A stretch of 37,028 nucleotides of DNA from Spirochaetales bacterium (GTDB lineage Bacteria > Spirochaetota > Spirochaetia > DSM-2461), in assembly GCA_028532905.1 (NCBI GenBank), contig JAQQAM010000188.1, forward strand, positions 1 to 37,028, in the 5' to 3' direction. The position numbers were made by a program, and so were the translations under genes. Positions 23,617 through 33,138 of the stretch are shown in pieces. Below the pieces are notes generated by a model. That model worked only from the letters and a program-made list of their open reading frames with translations. It searched no databases and was not told the DNA's origin. Position 1 is the first letter of the stretch, and the number at the start of each line of letters is the position of its first letter.

Positions 23617-24810
23617 TTATCCTTTTCTCAGTCTGGGGTCCAGTGCATCCCGCAGCCCGTCTCCCAGAAAGTTGAAGGAGAGCATGGTCAGGGCAATTGC
23701 CAGTGACGGGAAGAACAACTGGTAGGGGTAGGACAGGAGGCCGGACAGAGCGTCATTGGCCAGTGTTCCCCAGGATGCCATGGGAGCGGAAACTCCCAGT
23801 CCGATAAAACCGATAAAGGCTTCTGTAAATACGGCAGAGGGGATCATCATGGTCATGGATACGATGATGGGTCCCATGGCGTTGGGAATCAGATGTCTGA
23901 AGATAATCTGTCTTTTGGAAACTCCCAGAGCCTGGGCTGCCAGTACAAATTCCTGATTTTTCAGGCTGAGAACCTGCCCTCTGACCAAACGGGCCATAAC
24001 CACCCAGTACACCGATCCCAGAGCGATAATCATGGTCCAGAGTCCTCTGTTTCCCACAACAACCATTATCAGAATAACATACAGTACCAGAGGAATGGAG
24101 TTCAGAATATCCACAAATCTCATCATAACTGTGTCGGTTCTGCCCCCTTCATAACCGGCGGCACTTCCGTAGACAACACCGATAAAGAGGTTTACCAGGG
24201 ATGCTACCAGGGCGACTGTCAGAGAAATCCGGGCACCGTATACAACGCGGATCATCAGATCACGCCCCAGAATATCACTGCCGAAGGGATAGGTTCTGTT
24301 ACCGACCTTCTTCAGAGGATTGATAATCTCCTCACCACCGTAAATAAAGGTGTAGTCATAGGGATATCCCATTTTATCGGGAAGCAGATTATAGGAAAAA
24401 TCAAGAACCACAGAGATTCCGCTTTCCTTGTCTTCATAGGTATAGTGCTTCTTGATGGGGTCCGTCTTGGTCCTTTTCAGACGGCTGATGATTTCACCTT
24501 TGTCTGAAACCTGAAGAAGCTTGTAGTCTCTGGTCAGAAATACGTTATACCCCTCTTCCAGCTGATAAATGGTGAGCCGGGGGGGAACATTGGCATAGTC
24601 AAGGTTCTGATCGGAGTAGGATTTACTGAAAAAGAAAGGTCCGAAAACAGCGATCATAACAATGATAACAACGCCCACCAGTCCGGCCATGGCCATTTTG
24701 TGATTTTTAAGGCGTCTCCAGGCATCCTGCCAGTAGGTGAGACTGGGGCGCATTTTCTCGGGAATTTCCGTTACGCTTTTATCTATAAATGTAAACTTAC
24801 TGGAATCCAT
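23617..24810 (-). CDS. oppC: Oligopeptide ABC transporter permease OppC
   Basis: Inner-membrane permease with six predicted helices. The conserved block FGSDILGRDLMIRVVYGARISL and the cytoplasmic EAA loop (EFVLAAQALGVSKRQIIFRHLIPN) identify it as OppC/DppC. At 397 residues it is about 90 longer than usual. The extra length lies between helix 1 and the FGSD block (about residues 60-170) and is predicted to be extracytoplasmic, beta-rich and charged. A short cytoplasmic N-terminal extension precedes helix 1. It starts 3 bp after oppB stops. Confidence 0.94.
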   Translation of the reverse strand: MDSSKFTFIDKSVTEIPEKMRPSLTYWQDAWRRLKNHKMAMAGLVGVVIIVMIAVFGPFFFSKSYSDQNLDYANVPPRLTIYQLEEGYNVFLTRDYKLLQVSDKGEIISRLKRTKTDPIKKHYTYEDKESGISVVLDFSYNLLPDKMGYPYDYTFIYGGEEIINPLKKVGNRTYPFGSDILGRDLMIRVVYGARISLTVALVASLVNLFIGVVYGSAAGYEGGRTDTVMMRFVDILNSIPLVLYVILIMVVVGNRGLWTMIIALGSVYWVVMARLVRGQVLSLKNQEFVLAAQALGVSKRQIIFRHLIPNAMGPIIVSMTMMIPSAVFTEAFIGFIGLGVSAPMASWGTLANDALSGLLSYPYQLFFPSLAIALTMLSFNFLGDGLRDALDPRLRKG

Positions 24811-24813
24811 GGT

Positions 24814-25743
24814 TTATTTGCTCTCCTTTTCAAACCTGATACGCGGATCAATAAGGGCATAGGCCATGTCCACCAGAAGAACCATCAGTACGTAGAAGGC
24901 GGCATAAATGACGGTGATTCCCATAATAACGGTATAGTCACGGTTGGAAACGGATTCTACAAAGTAGCGGCCGATTCCGGGAATGGCAAAAATACGTTCC
25001 ACAACAAAAGAACCGGTCATCAGAGCCGCAATAGTGGGTCCCATATAGGTAATAACGGGAATCAGGGCATTCTTGACGGCGTGTTTGCCGATAACAGACA
25101 GCTCTCTCAGGCCATTGGCACGAGCTGTTCTGACATAATCCTGACGGAGGACTTCCAGCATACTGGAACGGGTCAGACGGGTGACAAATGACAGAGAATA
25201 ACCTGCCAGAGCCACAACGGGACCGATGTAACTGCCCATAGTGGATAATCCGAAGGGGGGAATCCAGCCCAGCTTACCTGCAAAGAAATATATTATCAGA
25301 GAGGCTATGACAAAGCTGGGAATAGTGACCCCCAGGGTGGCCATAAACATAACAATATAGTCGATGGGCCTGTTCTGCTTCAAAGCGGAAATAATTCCGA
25401 AGGGAACACCCATAATAATGATGAGCAGAGCTGCCAAAAATCCCACTTTGGCCGTCTGGGGAAACCCTTCGACAATCAGATCATTCACCGAAATCCCGAC
25501 TTTCGAAAAGGACGGTCCCAGATTGAATGTGACAAGTCCCTTCATGTAGTCCAGATACTGCATGTACAGGGGTTGATCCAATTTATACTTTTCATTAAGT
25601 ACCCTCATAATTTCCGGGGGTACAGGTTTTTCTCTTGTAAAAGGGCCGCCTGGAATGGAGTGCATCATAAAAAATGTGACCGTAGCAATCATTAATACGG
25701 TCAGCAGGGAATAAATCAGGCGTCGTATGAAATAATTTCTCAT
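24814..25743 (-). CDS. oppB: Oligopeptide ABC transporter permease OppB
   Basis: Inner-membrane permease of 309 residues with six helices. The N-terminus (YFIRRLIYSLLTVLMIATVTFF) and the segment MHSIPGGPF are typical. The EAA loop is DYVRTARANGLRELSVIGKHAVKNA. Together with OppC it forms the peptide channel. The ATG follows AGGAGAT. A strong hairpin in the 155-bp gap behind oppA probably limits read-through into this gene. Confidence 0.96.
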   Translation of the reverse strand: MRNYFIRRLIYSLLTVLMIATVTFFMMHSIPGGPFTREKPVPPEIMRVLNEKYKLDQPLYMQYLDYMKGLVTFNLGPSFSKVGISVNDLIVEGFPQTAKVGFLAALLIIIMGVPFGIISALKQNRPIDYIVMFMATLGVTIPSFVIASLIIYFFAGKLGWIPPFGLSTMGSYIGPVVALAGYSLSFVTRLTRSSMLEVLRQDYVRTARANGLRELSVIGKHAVKNALIPVITYMGPTIAALMTGSFVVERIFAIPGIGRYFVESVSNRDYTVIMGITVIYAAFYVLMVLLVDMAYALIDPRIRFEKESK

Positions 25744-25843
25744 ACAGAAATCTCCTAAATAAAGTTCCGTTTAAAGGAACATAAGTCAGTATGTCGCATC
25801 CGAACCATCAGAACTTCAGAACATCAGGATAATTCAGGCTGCG

Positions 25844-25881
25844 AAAAAAGAGGGCTGCCTTCCGAATCGGAAGGACAGCCC
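25844..25881 (-). terminator. Attenuating terminator between oppA and oppB
   Basis: GGGCTGCCTTCC (25852-25863) pairs with GGAAGG-A-CAGCCC (25869-25881), with a one-base bulge and a 5-nt loop. On the minus strand it is followed by six T. It lies 17 bp beyond the oppA stop codon. Because oppBCDF has no evident strong promoter, it probably lets part of transcription through. Confidence 0.85.
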
Positions 25882-25898
25882 CGTTAATCAATTAACGA

Positions 25899-27554
25899 TT
25901 AGTCAGCAAGATACGCTGTTGTAAAGTCGATCTGACCCAGCATACTTCTGTCCCAGCCTTTCAGTTTGGGGCTGGAGAGGAAGTAGTCAGTATAGTGATA
26001 TACAGGAACGATGGGCATATCTTTCATAAGAATGTCCTGAGCAGCATAGAGAGCTTCGTAGTGAGCAGCTCCGTTGCTGGAAGAGGCTTTCGCCATGGCT
26101 TCGTTGTATGCAGGATTGTTGTAGTTGGGATCGTTGTAGTCGTTTCCGTCTACAAAGATTGCCAGAAGACCCATGGGGTCAAGGAAGTCGGTAATCCATC
26201 CACCACGGGATACCTGGTAGTCACCGGCTTTTCTGGTGTCCTGGAATACAGCCCATTCCTGGTTCTCAAGATCACAGGAGATACCCAGATTGGTTTTCCA
26301 CATTTCCTGAACCATTTCAGCAACCAGCTGATGGCCTTCGGATGTGTTGTACATCAGAGTGAATTTGGGGAAACCTTCTCCGTTGGGGTATCCGGCTTCA
26401 GCAAGAAGCTTTTTGGCTTCTTCTACAGAACCGGCGTCCATGGAAATACCATAGGTTCCGGCTGTTTCAAAGAAGTCATTACCTTCGTGGTCAGGGAATC
26501 CGGGAGGTACGAAACCACCGGCGGGAACATTTCCTCTACCAAGAGTTTCAACAATCAGAGTTCTGTCGATGGCGTAGGAGAGTGCTCTTCTGACTCTGGA
26601 GTCAGACCACATGTCCAGATCCATGTTGAAGTTATAGTAGTAGGTTCCCAGCAGAGGGAATACGTAGAATTCGGGGTTTTCTGCTACAAGAGCGGGAATT
26701 TCCGCGGGGGGAACAGAACTACCATCGAGGAAGTCGAATTCACCAGCCTGGTATGCTGTGTAACCGGTAGAAGCAGAATCAATGAATTTAACATTGATAA
26801 TATCCAGACCGGTTTTGGAAGTATTCCAGTAGTTTTCGTTCTTTTCGAGAGTAAGACCGTCTCCTACCTTGTAGGAAGTCAGCTTATAAGCACCGTTGGA
26901 AACGGCGAGGGAGGGAGTTTTCATCCACATTCCGTCTCCGCCGTTGGCATCTTCAATAGATGACTGTTTTACGGGCATAAAGTGATAGAAAGAAGTCAGG
27001 GAAACAAAGTAGTCAGTGGGAGCAGAAAGGGTAACTTCAAAAGTGAGGTCATCCACGGCTCTGATTCCTACTTCATCTACAGAAACTTCGCCGTTGTTGG
27101 CGGCTTCTGCATTAACTACATTGGTGTAGTGCCAGATCCATCCGTACTCGGAAGCAGTGGAAGGTTCAATGGCTCTTTTCCATGAGTATACAAAGTCATG
27201 AGCTGTCAGAGGAGATCCGTCAGACCATTTTGACTCTCTCAGGTGGAAGGTTACAACCAGACCGTCATCAGAAGTTTCCCAGCTTTTTGCGATTCCGGGG
27301 ATGACTTCACCGCTTCTTTCGCGGACAAGACCTTCAAAAAGGTTGCTTGCAAGGTCACCACCGTCAGACGCGCCGTTAAGGCCCGGATCGATGTATTTGG
27401 GATCTGCTGCCAGGTTCCAGTTCATTACAACCGGTCCTGCGGGTGCTGCTTCTTCAACAGCGGTCTCGACAGCTTCTTCTTTTTTCCCGCAGCTGGTAAA
27501 CAGCATAGGAATCATCATAAGTGCCACGAGAGCAAGAAATAATTTTCTTTTCAC
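25899..27554 (-). CDS. oppA: Oligopeptide-binding lipoprotein OppA
   Basis: The extracytoplasmic substrate-binding subunit, 551 residues, SBP_bac_5 family. A lipoprotein signal ends in LFTSC with C22 as the lipid anchor, followed by an acidic linker rich in E and A. Conserved family blocks include WSDGSPLTAHDFVYSWKRA and RRALSYAIDRTLIVETLGRG. Only one binding protein is encoded with the permease. The start is GTG 27554, preceded by AGGAGATAGG. Codon use is more biased than in oppBCDF, in keeping with higher expression enforced by the downstream terminator. Confidence 0.96.
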   Translation of the reverse strand: MKRKLFLALVALMMIPMLFTSCGKKEEAVETAVEEAAPAGPVVMNWNLAADPKYIDPGLNGASDGGDLASNLFEGLVRERSGEVIPGIAKSWETSDDGLVVTFHLRESKWSDGSPLTAHDFVYSWKRAIEPSTASEYGWIWHYTNVVNAEAANNGEVSVDEVGIRAVDDLTFEVTLSAPTDYFVSLTSFYHFMPVKQSSIEDANGGDGMWMKTPSLAVSNGAYKLTSYKVGDGLTLEKNENYWNTSKTGLDIINVKFIDSASTGYTAYQAGEFDFLDGSSVPPAEIPALVAENPEFYVFPLLGTYYYNFNMDLDMWSDSRVRRALSYAIDRTLIVETLGRGNVPAGGFVPPGFPDHEGNDFFETAGTYGISMDAGSVEEAKKLLAEAGYPNGEGFPKFTLMYNTSEGHQLVAEMVQEMWKTNLGISCDLENQEWAVFQDTRKAGDYQVSRGGWITDFLDPMGLLAIFVDGNDYNDPNYNNPAYNEAMAKASSSNGAAHYEALYAAQDILMKDMPIVPVYHYTDYFLSSPKLKGWDRSMLGQIDFTTAYLAD

Positions 27555-27587
27555 TTACCTATCTCCTTGTGTGTGATTTAATTGAGA

Positions 27588-27618
27588 ATTATACTCCAAC
27601 TTATCTGCTGCTGTCCAA
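27588..27618 (-). promoter_or_regulatory. oppA promoter
   Basis: On the minus strand TATAAT (27588-27593) is preceded by TTGGAC (27613-27618) with a 19-bp spacer, about 34 bp before the oppA start codon. The -10 is perfect, but the spacer is longer than ideal. Confidence 0.5.
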
Positions 27619-28011
27619 TAGAACTGCATTGTTAAATCTGTATATTTCCCTCGATCATGCTATTTAACCAACCTTTCCACCATTAGTCAATGTTGTTATT
27701 TTCATGCTTTTTCTGTTAAGCTTTTTCTATAAAATGTATAAATATCACCTTGAACAAGTGTTTTATTCCAAATAATTCCACCATTTCGGATAATTTCCTG
27801 TATTTATATCCAAACCAATATTCTTATTTGCCTGAAAAATGCCTATATTTCCGGCAGCTGTACATCTGTTTTTTATTATATATTCGTTTAGAACGGTTCA
27901 AATCTACCAAAATGAAGGAAAAAAAGCAGAATGAGTCATGGCTCCATAATCCCTTGTTCCTCGGGTTATTCTAAAGTTTTATACTTGATAAAATCAGGAA
28001 AATGGGAGCAT

Positions 28012-28017
28012 TATAAT
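28012..28017 (+). promoter_or_regulatory. -10 element of the acyltransferase gene
   Basis: A perfect TATAAT ends 5 nt before ATG 28023. A TTGATA at 27985-27990 is 21 bp away, too far for a normal -35. No Shine-Dalgarno lies at a usable distance. Confidence 0.45.
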
Positions 28018-28022
28018 ACTAT

Positions 28023-28904
28023 ATGGATATATCTATTGATCAATTTCAGAAAATGGTATCTCTCCTGCAGAGCAATCTGAAGGGAGATTATGAAGCCCGT
28101 CCCGATAATGTGTATCTGGAGGGTGTAAAAGAAAATCGCGTCCTTATCGGCGATTTTGTAGAGAAGCTGATGAAAGAAGGGAGTGCCCTGAGGGGGGCGG
28201 AAAACCTTATCAGGCTGAATGAGTACTCTAAACAGGGAAAAGCCTGTCTGCTTCTTGTAGAACATTACAGTAACTTCGACTACCCCGCTCTGTTCAGACT
28301 TGTGGAGAAAACAGAAGGTCTCGGACCGGAAGCAGCGGAACGTCTGCTTCCCATACAGGGGATGAAGCTCTCTGAATCAGGGGGGCTGACAGCAGCTTTC
28401 TCCAATTCCTATACCACTATCGTCATTTACCCCAGCCGGAGTATTGATGCGGAAACTGATCCGGACAAGCTGGCAGAGATCAGAAAAGTGAGTCTGCCCA
28501 TCAATCATGCGGCCATGCGGGAGCTTACCCACAGAAAATATCACGGCAGCATTGTTGTTGTCTTTCCCGCGGGGACAAGATACAGACCCTGGGACCCCGA
28601 TTCCAAGAAAGGTGTCCGGGAGATTTATACTTACCTGAAAGCCTTTGACTATGTTTCTTTTGTCAGCATTAACGGAAACCTTCTGGTTCCCAGCAAGTCC
28701 AATGATATGGAAAAAGACACCCTTAATGAAGATGTTATTCTGTTCAGTGTTTCAGAACCGGTCAGAGGAAAGGATTTCCGCAAGGATAAAATCGAACACA
28801 CTCCCGAAGATCAGGATCCGAAACAGTTTGTTGTGGATCAGGTCATGGCGGAGCTGGAAAAAAACCACCAGGAAGCCGAGGAGTACAGAAAAACCCTGCT
28901 CTGA
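28023..28904 (+). CDS. Glycerolipid acyltransferase (PlsC/GPAT-like)
   Basis: A 293-residue acyltransferase likely to act in phospholipid synthesis. Motif I, H-x4-D, is HYSNFD with H81 and D86. Motif III is FPAGTR at 181-186, where most family members have FPEGTR. No transmembrane helix is evident, so it is soluble or peripheral. The long helical N-terminus before motif I is unlike a plain PlsC and recalls the soluble plastid or chlamydial glycerol-3-phosphate acyltransferases; which glycerol position it acylates is not decided by sequence. It has a probable leaderless start and ends 4 bp from the convergent GNAT gene. Confidence 0.8.
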   Translation: MDISIDQFQKMVSLLQSNLKGDYEARPDNVYLEGVKENRVLIGDFVEKLMKEGSALRGAENLIRLNEYSKQGKACLLLVEHYSNFDYPALFRLVEKTEGLGPEAAERLLPIQGMKLSESGGLTAAFSNSYTTIVIYPSRSIDAETDPDKLAEIRKVSLPINHAAMRELTHRKYHGSIVVVFPAGTRYRPWDPDSKKGVREIYTYLKAFDYVSFVSINGNLLVPSKSNDMEKDTLNEDVILFSVSEPVRGKDFRKDKIEHTPEDQDPKQFVVDQVMAELEKNHQEAEEYRKTLL

Positions 28905-28908
28905 TCAG

Positions 28909-29826
28909 CTAAAGATGATTCTGCTGCTCAAAGAACCACTGTTCCAGATTGAGCAGCAGACAGGGACCGACTGTCCTGAACCCCCGTCGTTCCAGGTTCC
29001 TCCTGAGAACTTCACCTTCAGGAGGCAGTACCATCAGCAGAGTCTCAACGCCGTTGTGGTAACAGTGATCCACCAGAAAATCCATCAGTCCCGCAGCGAT
29101 ACCCGCACCTCTGAATTCCGGAAGAACATACAGAACATCAACAATACCATATAGACCGTCCTCTTCGGACTGAAGGAAAAGTGAGATATACCCCCCGTTG
29201 TTTCCCCCCGGGCTGACGGCCCTGACGGCAAGATCCGGAAGGGATTCAGACCAGGAGCTCTGTCTTTCCAGAACAGACTTCAGCCCGGCAGGACTTTCAG
29301 CAAAAAGCTCTGTGCGGAAGGATTCCCTTATGGACTCGAACTCTTTCTCACCGGGAGTGTAGACCTCCATGGAGAACTCATCAAGAAACAGATCATCCGT
29401 CTCTTCCGGCTCCTCGCCGATGGACTGGATACCCCAGTAATCACAGAGTTCGGCATACCAGTCCCGGACCCGTCTTTTCATTTCACGGTCTTTGTGGGCA
29501 AACCAGGCTTTTTCCAGGTCACTCCGCTCTTTCAGAACATTCTTGAATCCCCTGAACACGCCTCTGCCGGAACGGAGAATCTCACTGAGCCTTTCCCTGT
29601 AAACCGGATTTTTCAATGTTCCTGTAAAACTGTCCATCAGCTGATAACCGTCGCTGGGAGTCCAGTCGGGAAGAGGAATCAGTGTCTCTCCGTCAGAAGG
29701 CTCTACAGATGACTCTGTTCTGAGAAGGAGGGTTTCTGTATCCAGAAGAAAAGTTTCTTTCTGATTTTCCATTGCAAAGATGATCTGATCCATCAGTTCC
29801 GAACTGAGCTTGAACTCTTTACTCAC
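28909..29826 (-). CDS. UPF0158 domain fused to GNAT acetyltransferase
   Basis: A 305-residue two-domain protein. Residues 1-135 resemble UPF0158: DxETLLL, IPLPDWTPSDGYQLMDSFTG and GRGVFRGFKNVLKERSDLEKAW are characteristic, but its function is unknown. Residues 180-300 are a GNAT domain with VLYVLPEFRGAGIAAGLM, the acetyl-CoA pyrophosphate loop, and LERRGFRTVG near the end. The acceptor is unknown. The start is GTG 29826, overlapping the proS stop by 8 bp (GTGAGTAA), so it is translated with proS. A link to translation or tRNA modification is possible but only inferred from that coupling. Confidence 0.82.
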   Translation of the reverse strand: MSKEFKLSSELMDQIIFAMENQKETFLLDTETLLLRTESSVEPSDGETLIPLPDWTPSDGYQLMDSFTGTLKNPVYRERLSEILRSGRGVFRGFKNVLKERSDLEKAWFAHKDREMKRRVRDWYAELCDYWGIQSIGEEPEETDDLFLDEFSMEVYTPGEKEFESIRESFRTELFAESPAGLKSVLERQSSWSESLPDLAVRAVSPGGNNGGYISLFLQSEEDGLYGIVDVLYVLPEFRGAGIAAGLMDFLVDHCYHNGVETLLMVLPPEGEVLRRNLERRGFRTVGPCLLLNLEQWFFEQQNHL

Positions 29827-31525
29827 CGGTGCTGCTCCATTTTTTCAGTTCTTCCGACAGGCTGTCCCGGGGAATAAACCATTTGTCCCCTGTTTTTCTG
29901 TCTTTCAGTTCCAGTTCGTTATTTTCAAGAAATCGGCGGCCCACAACAATCCGCAGAGGGATTCCCAGGATATCCGCATCTCTGAATTTCACACCGATGG
30001 ATTCGGTTCTGTCGTCCACAATAACATCTTTTTCACCGAGTTCCCGGGCCAGTTCATCCACCGCCTGTCTGATTCTCGGAGAACGGCCTATACCCATAAT
30101 GTAATAGGTATAAGGAGCCAGGGCTTTTGGCCAGATAAGACCCTTCTCATCCCTGTTGCTTTCGGCAATGCAGGCCATCAGCCGACCGAGTCCCATTCCA
30201 TAGGCTCCCATATAGGGATATATCTTGCGTCCTTTGTCATCCTCAAAGGAAAAATCCATTCGTCTGGTATAGTAGTCATCCAGTTTGAAAATATTCCCCA
30301 GTTCGATGGCTTTCACCGACTCCAGGGGTCTGCCGCAGTCCAGACAGAGGTCACCCTTATTCAGCTGGGCGATATCGGCACTGGGGGGAATATCAAAATC
30401 ACGGCCGAAGTTGGCATTTATATAATGATACCCCTCCTGATTGACACCCATCACAAGGTTCGGCGTATTGACCACAGCATCATCCACAATCACCCGTACC
30501 CCATCGGGCAGAGAGACAGGTGACATATATCCGGGGATCAGATTGTAAGCCTTAAGAGTTTCATCTCCGGCAGGTTTTCCCACAGCAAATCCCAGTACCG
30601 CATTCAGTTTATCCAGAGAGACATCATAATCTCCCCGGACAACAGCCATAACCGGACCTTTTTCAGATTCATACACTCTGGGTTTTATCATTTTAGACAG
30701 AGGCAGATCCAGCTGCCTGGAAAGACAGTCCAGATCGCTGCAGTCACTGGTTTCCACACGGGCCAGACCTCTGGGGATTTCAGGCTGTGAACTTTTTACT
30801 CCCACCGCAACTGAACGGTTTGCCCTGTACCCGCAGGAGGGGCATTTCATAACAAAATCCCGCCCCTGTTCGTGGGGGTACAGAAATTCATAAGCCTTTG
30901 ATCCGCCCATAATCCCCACACCCGATTCGGCAGGAATTACCGGCACGGAGCATTTGTCAAAAATACGCTGATAGGCATTAAACATGCGGGGAAAGAAATT
31001 ATTCAGATCCACAGGGCCCCGATGAAAAGAGTAACCGTCTTTCATGACAAATTCTTTGACCCGCACCAATCCCAGACGGGTACGGGCTTCATCCCTGAAT
31101 TTACTCTGGAACTGATATATAAAAAGAGGAAAATCTTTATAGGAGGAGACAACAGACCGGATCATCTCCACAGCGGCTTCTTCATGGGTGGGCGAGAGAA
31201 CCAGGGTTCTCCCCTTCTTGTCCTTGAAGGTCACCAGAGGATTATCCTTCATCCTGCTGCGTCCCGATTTGTTCCAGATAGCCACCGGGTTGACCAGGGG
31301 AGCCAGAAATTCCTCCCCTTCCAGGGCATCCATCTCTTCGGCTATGAGAGCTTTCAGTTTCTCCATAACCCGTTTTCCCATGGGCAGATAACTGATCAGT
31401 CCCTGACCCAGAACATGTACAAAACCGGCTCTGAGAAGAAGAGAATAACCTTCCAATGTCACATTTGACTGCTGGGGAATGGAACCGGCCCGGCTCGTTT
31501 TCCCGATAAGTCTGGAGTACTTCAT
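29819..31525 (-). CDS. proS: Prolyl-tRNA synthetase (bacterial type)
   Basis: A class II aminoacyl-tRNA synthetase, 568 residues. Motif 2 includes FRDEARTRLGLVRVKEFVMK and motif 3 is GMGLGRLMACIAE. The insertion editing domain between motifs 2 and 3 (about 210-390) marks the bacterial ProS type, and the C-terminus is the anticodon-binding domain. The frame is open for 12 codons upstream, but ATG 31525 aligns with the family N-terminus. It lies 7 nt after a TTGACC-17-TAAAAT promoter and has no Shine-Dalgarno, so the mRNA is probably leaderless. It is divergent from enolase and coupled to the GNAT gene. Confidence 0.96.
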   Translation of the reverse strand: MKYSRLIGKTSRAGSIPQQSNVTLEGYSLLLRAGFVHVLGQGLISYLPMGKRVMEKLKALIAEEMDALEGEEFLAPLVNPVAIWNKSGRSRMKDNPLVTFKDKKGRTLVLSPTHEEAAVEMIRSVVSSYKDFPLFIYQFQSKFRDEARTRLGLVRVKEFVMKDGYSFHRGPVDLNNFFPRMFNAYQRIFDKCSVPVIPAESGVGIMGGSKAYEFLYPHEQGRDFVMKCPSCGYRANRSVAVGVKSSQPEIPRGLARVETSDCSDLDCLSRQLDLPLSKMIKPRVYESEKGPVMAVVRGDYDVSLDKLNAVLGFAVGKPAGDETLKAYNLIPGYMSPVSLPDGVRVIVDDAVVNTPNLVMGVNQEGYHYINANFGRDFDIPPSADIAQLNKGDLCLDCGRPLESVKAIELGNIFKLDDYYTRRMDFSFEDDKGRKIYPYMGAYGMGLGRLMACIAESNRDEKGLIWPKALAPYTYYIMGIGRSPRIRQAVDELARELGEKDVIVDDRTESIGVKFRDADILGIPLRIVVGRRFLENNELELKDRKTGDKWFIPRDSLSEELKKWSSTGE

Positions 31526-31532
31526 CACAGAC

Positions 31533-31561
31533 ATTTTAGTGTGCCCCCTCACGGAGGTCAA
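31533..31561 (-). promoter_or_regulatory. proS promoter, no room for a leader
   Basis: On the minus strand, TTGACC (31556-31561), a 17-bp spacer and TAAAAT (31533-31538) are followed by 7 nt and ATG 31525. Both hexamers match consensus at 5 of 6 positions. Confidence 0.7.
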
Positions 31562-31628
31562 GGAAAGTCTTTCATTAGGATTGACATATTTTATTAGATG
31601 TTCATAATTCTATTCATATTATTTTAAC

Positions 31629-31666
31629 ACTGCAGATTTGACATTTAATCCTGCAGTCACCATATT
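31629..31666 (+). promoter_or_regulatory. Enolase promoter with inverted repeat around the -35
   Basis: TTGACA (31638-31643), a 17-bp spacer and CATATT (31661-31666) form a promoter about 45 bp before the enolase start. ACTGCAGATT (31629-31638) and AATCCTGCAGT (31647-31657) are inverted copies, differing by one inserted C, and frame the -35 element. They are a candidate operator. Confidence 0.5.
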
Positions 31667-31695
31667 TTAGTAATGAAGAACCGGTAATCCGGTAA

Positions 31696-33018
<1,323 letters not shown>

Positions 33019-33045
33019 GGTCTTACCTTAGAAGAGATTACATGA

Positions 33046-33075
33046 AGCAGCCCGGGAGTACGGGCTGCTTTTTTT
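33046..33075 (+). terminator. Rho-independent terminator after enolase
   Basis: AGCAGCCCG (33046-33054) pairs with CGGGCTGCT (33061-33069), with a 6-nt loop, followed by a T run to 33075. Confidence 0.93.
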
Positions 33076-33138
33076 CTGCCGTCCTTTCCGATAGCGTGCT
33101 CAAGGGCAGAGACAGGATGGCGACATGAGAAATGAATA

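Larger units (their letters stand above)
27555..28022. other. AT-rich intergenic region with two divergent promoters
   Basis: This 468-bp gap is clearly richer in A and T than its surroundings. It holds the oppA promoter at one end and the TATAAT of the acyltransferase gene at the other. An open frame at 27750-27974 has low-complexity, aromatic-rich content and no ribosome site, and I do not consider it a gene. I see no RNA gene or repeat in the middle part. Confidence 0.6.

Noticed and set aside
27750-27974. Open frame of 74 codons in the AT-rich oppA-acyltransferase gap
   Set aside because: Composition is low-complexity and aromatic-rich from AT bias, without a ribosome site or recognisable domain.
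27555-28022. tRNA or small RNA gene in the longest gap
   Set aside because: No cloverleaf, strong hairpin with T run or conserved RNA motif could be seen in the middle part.
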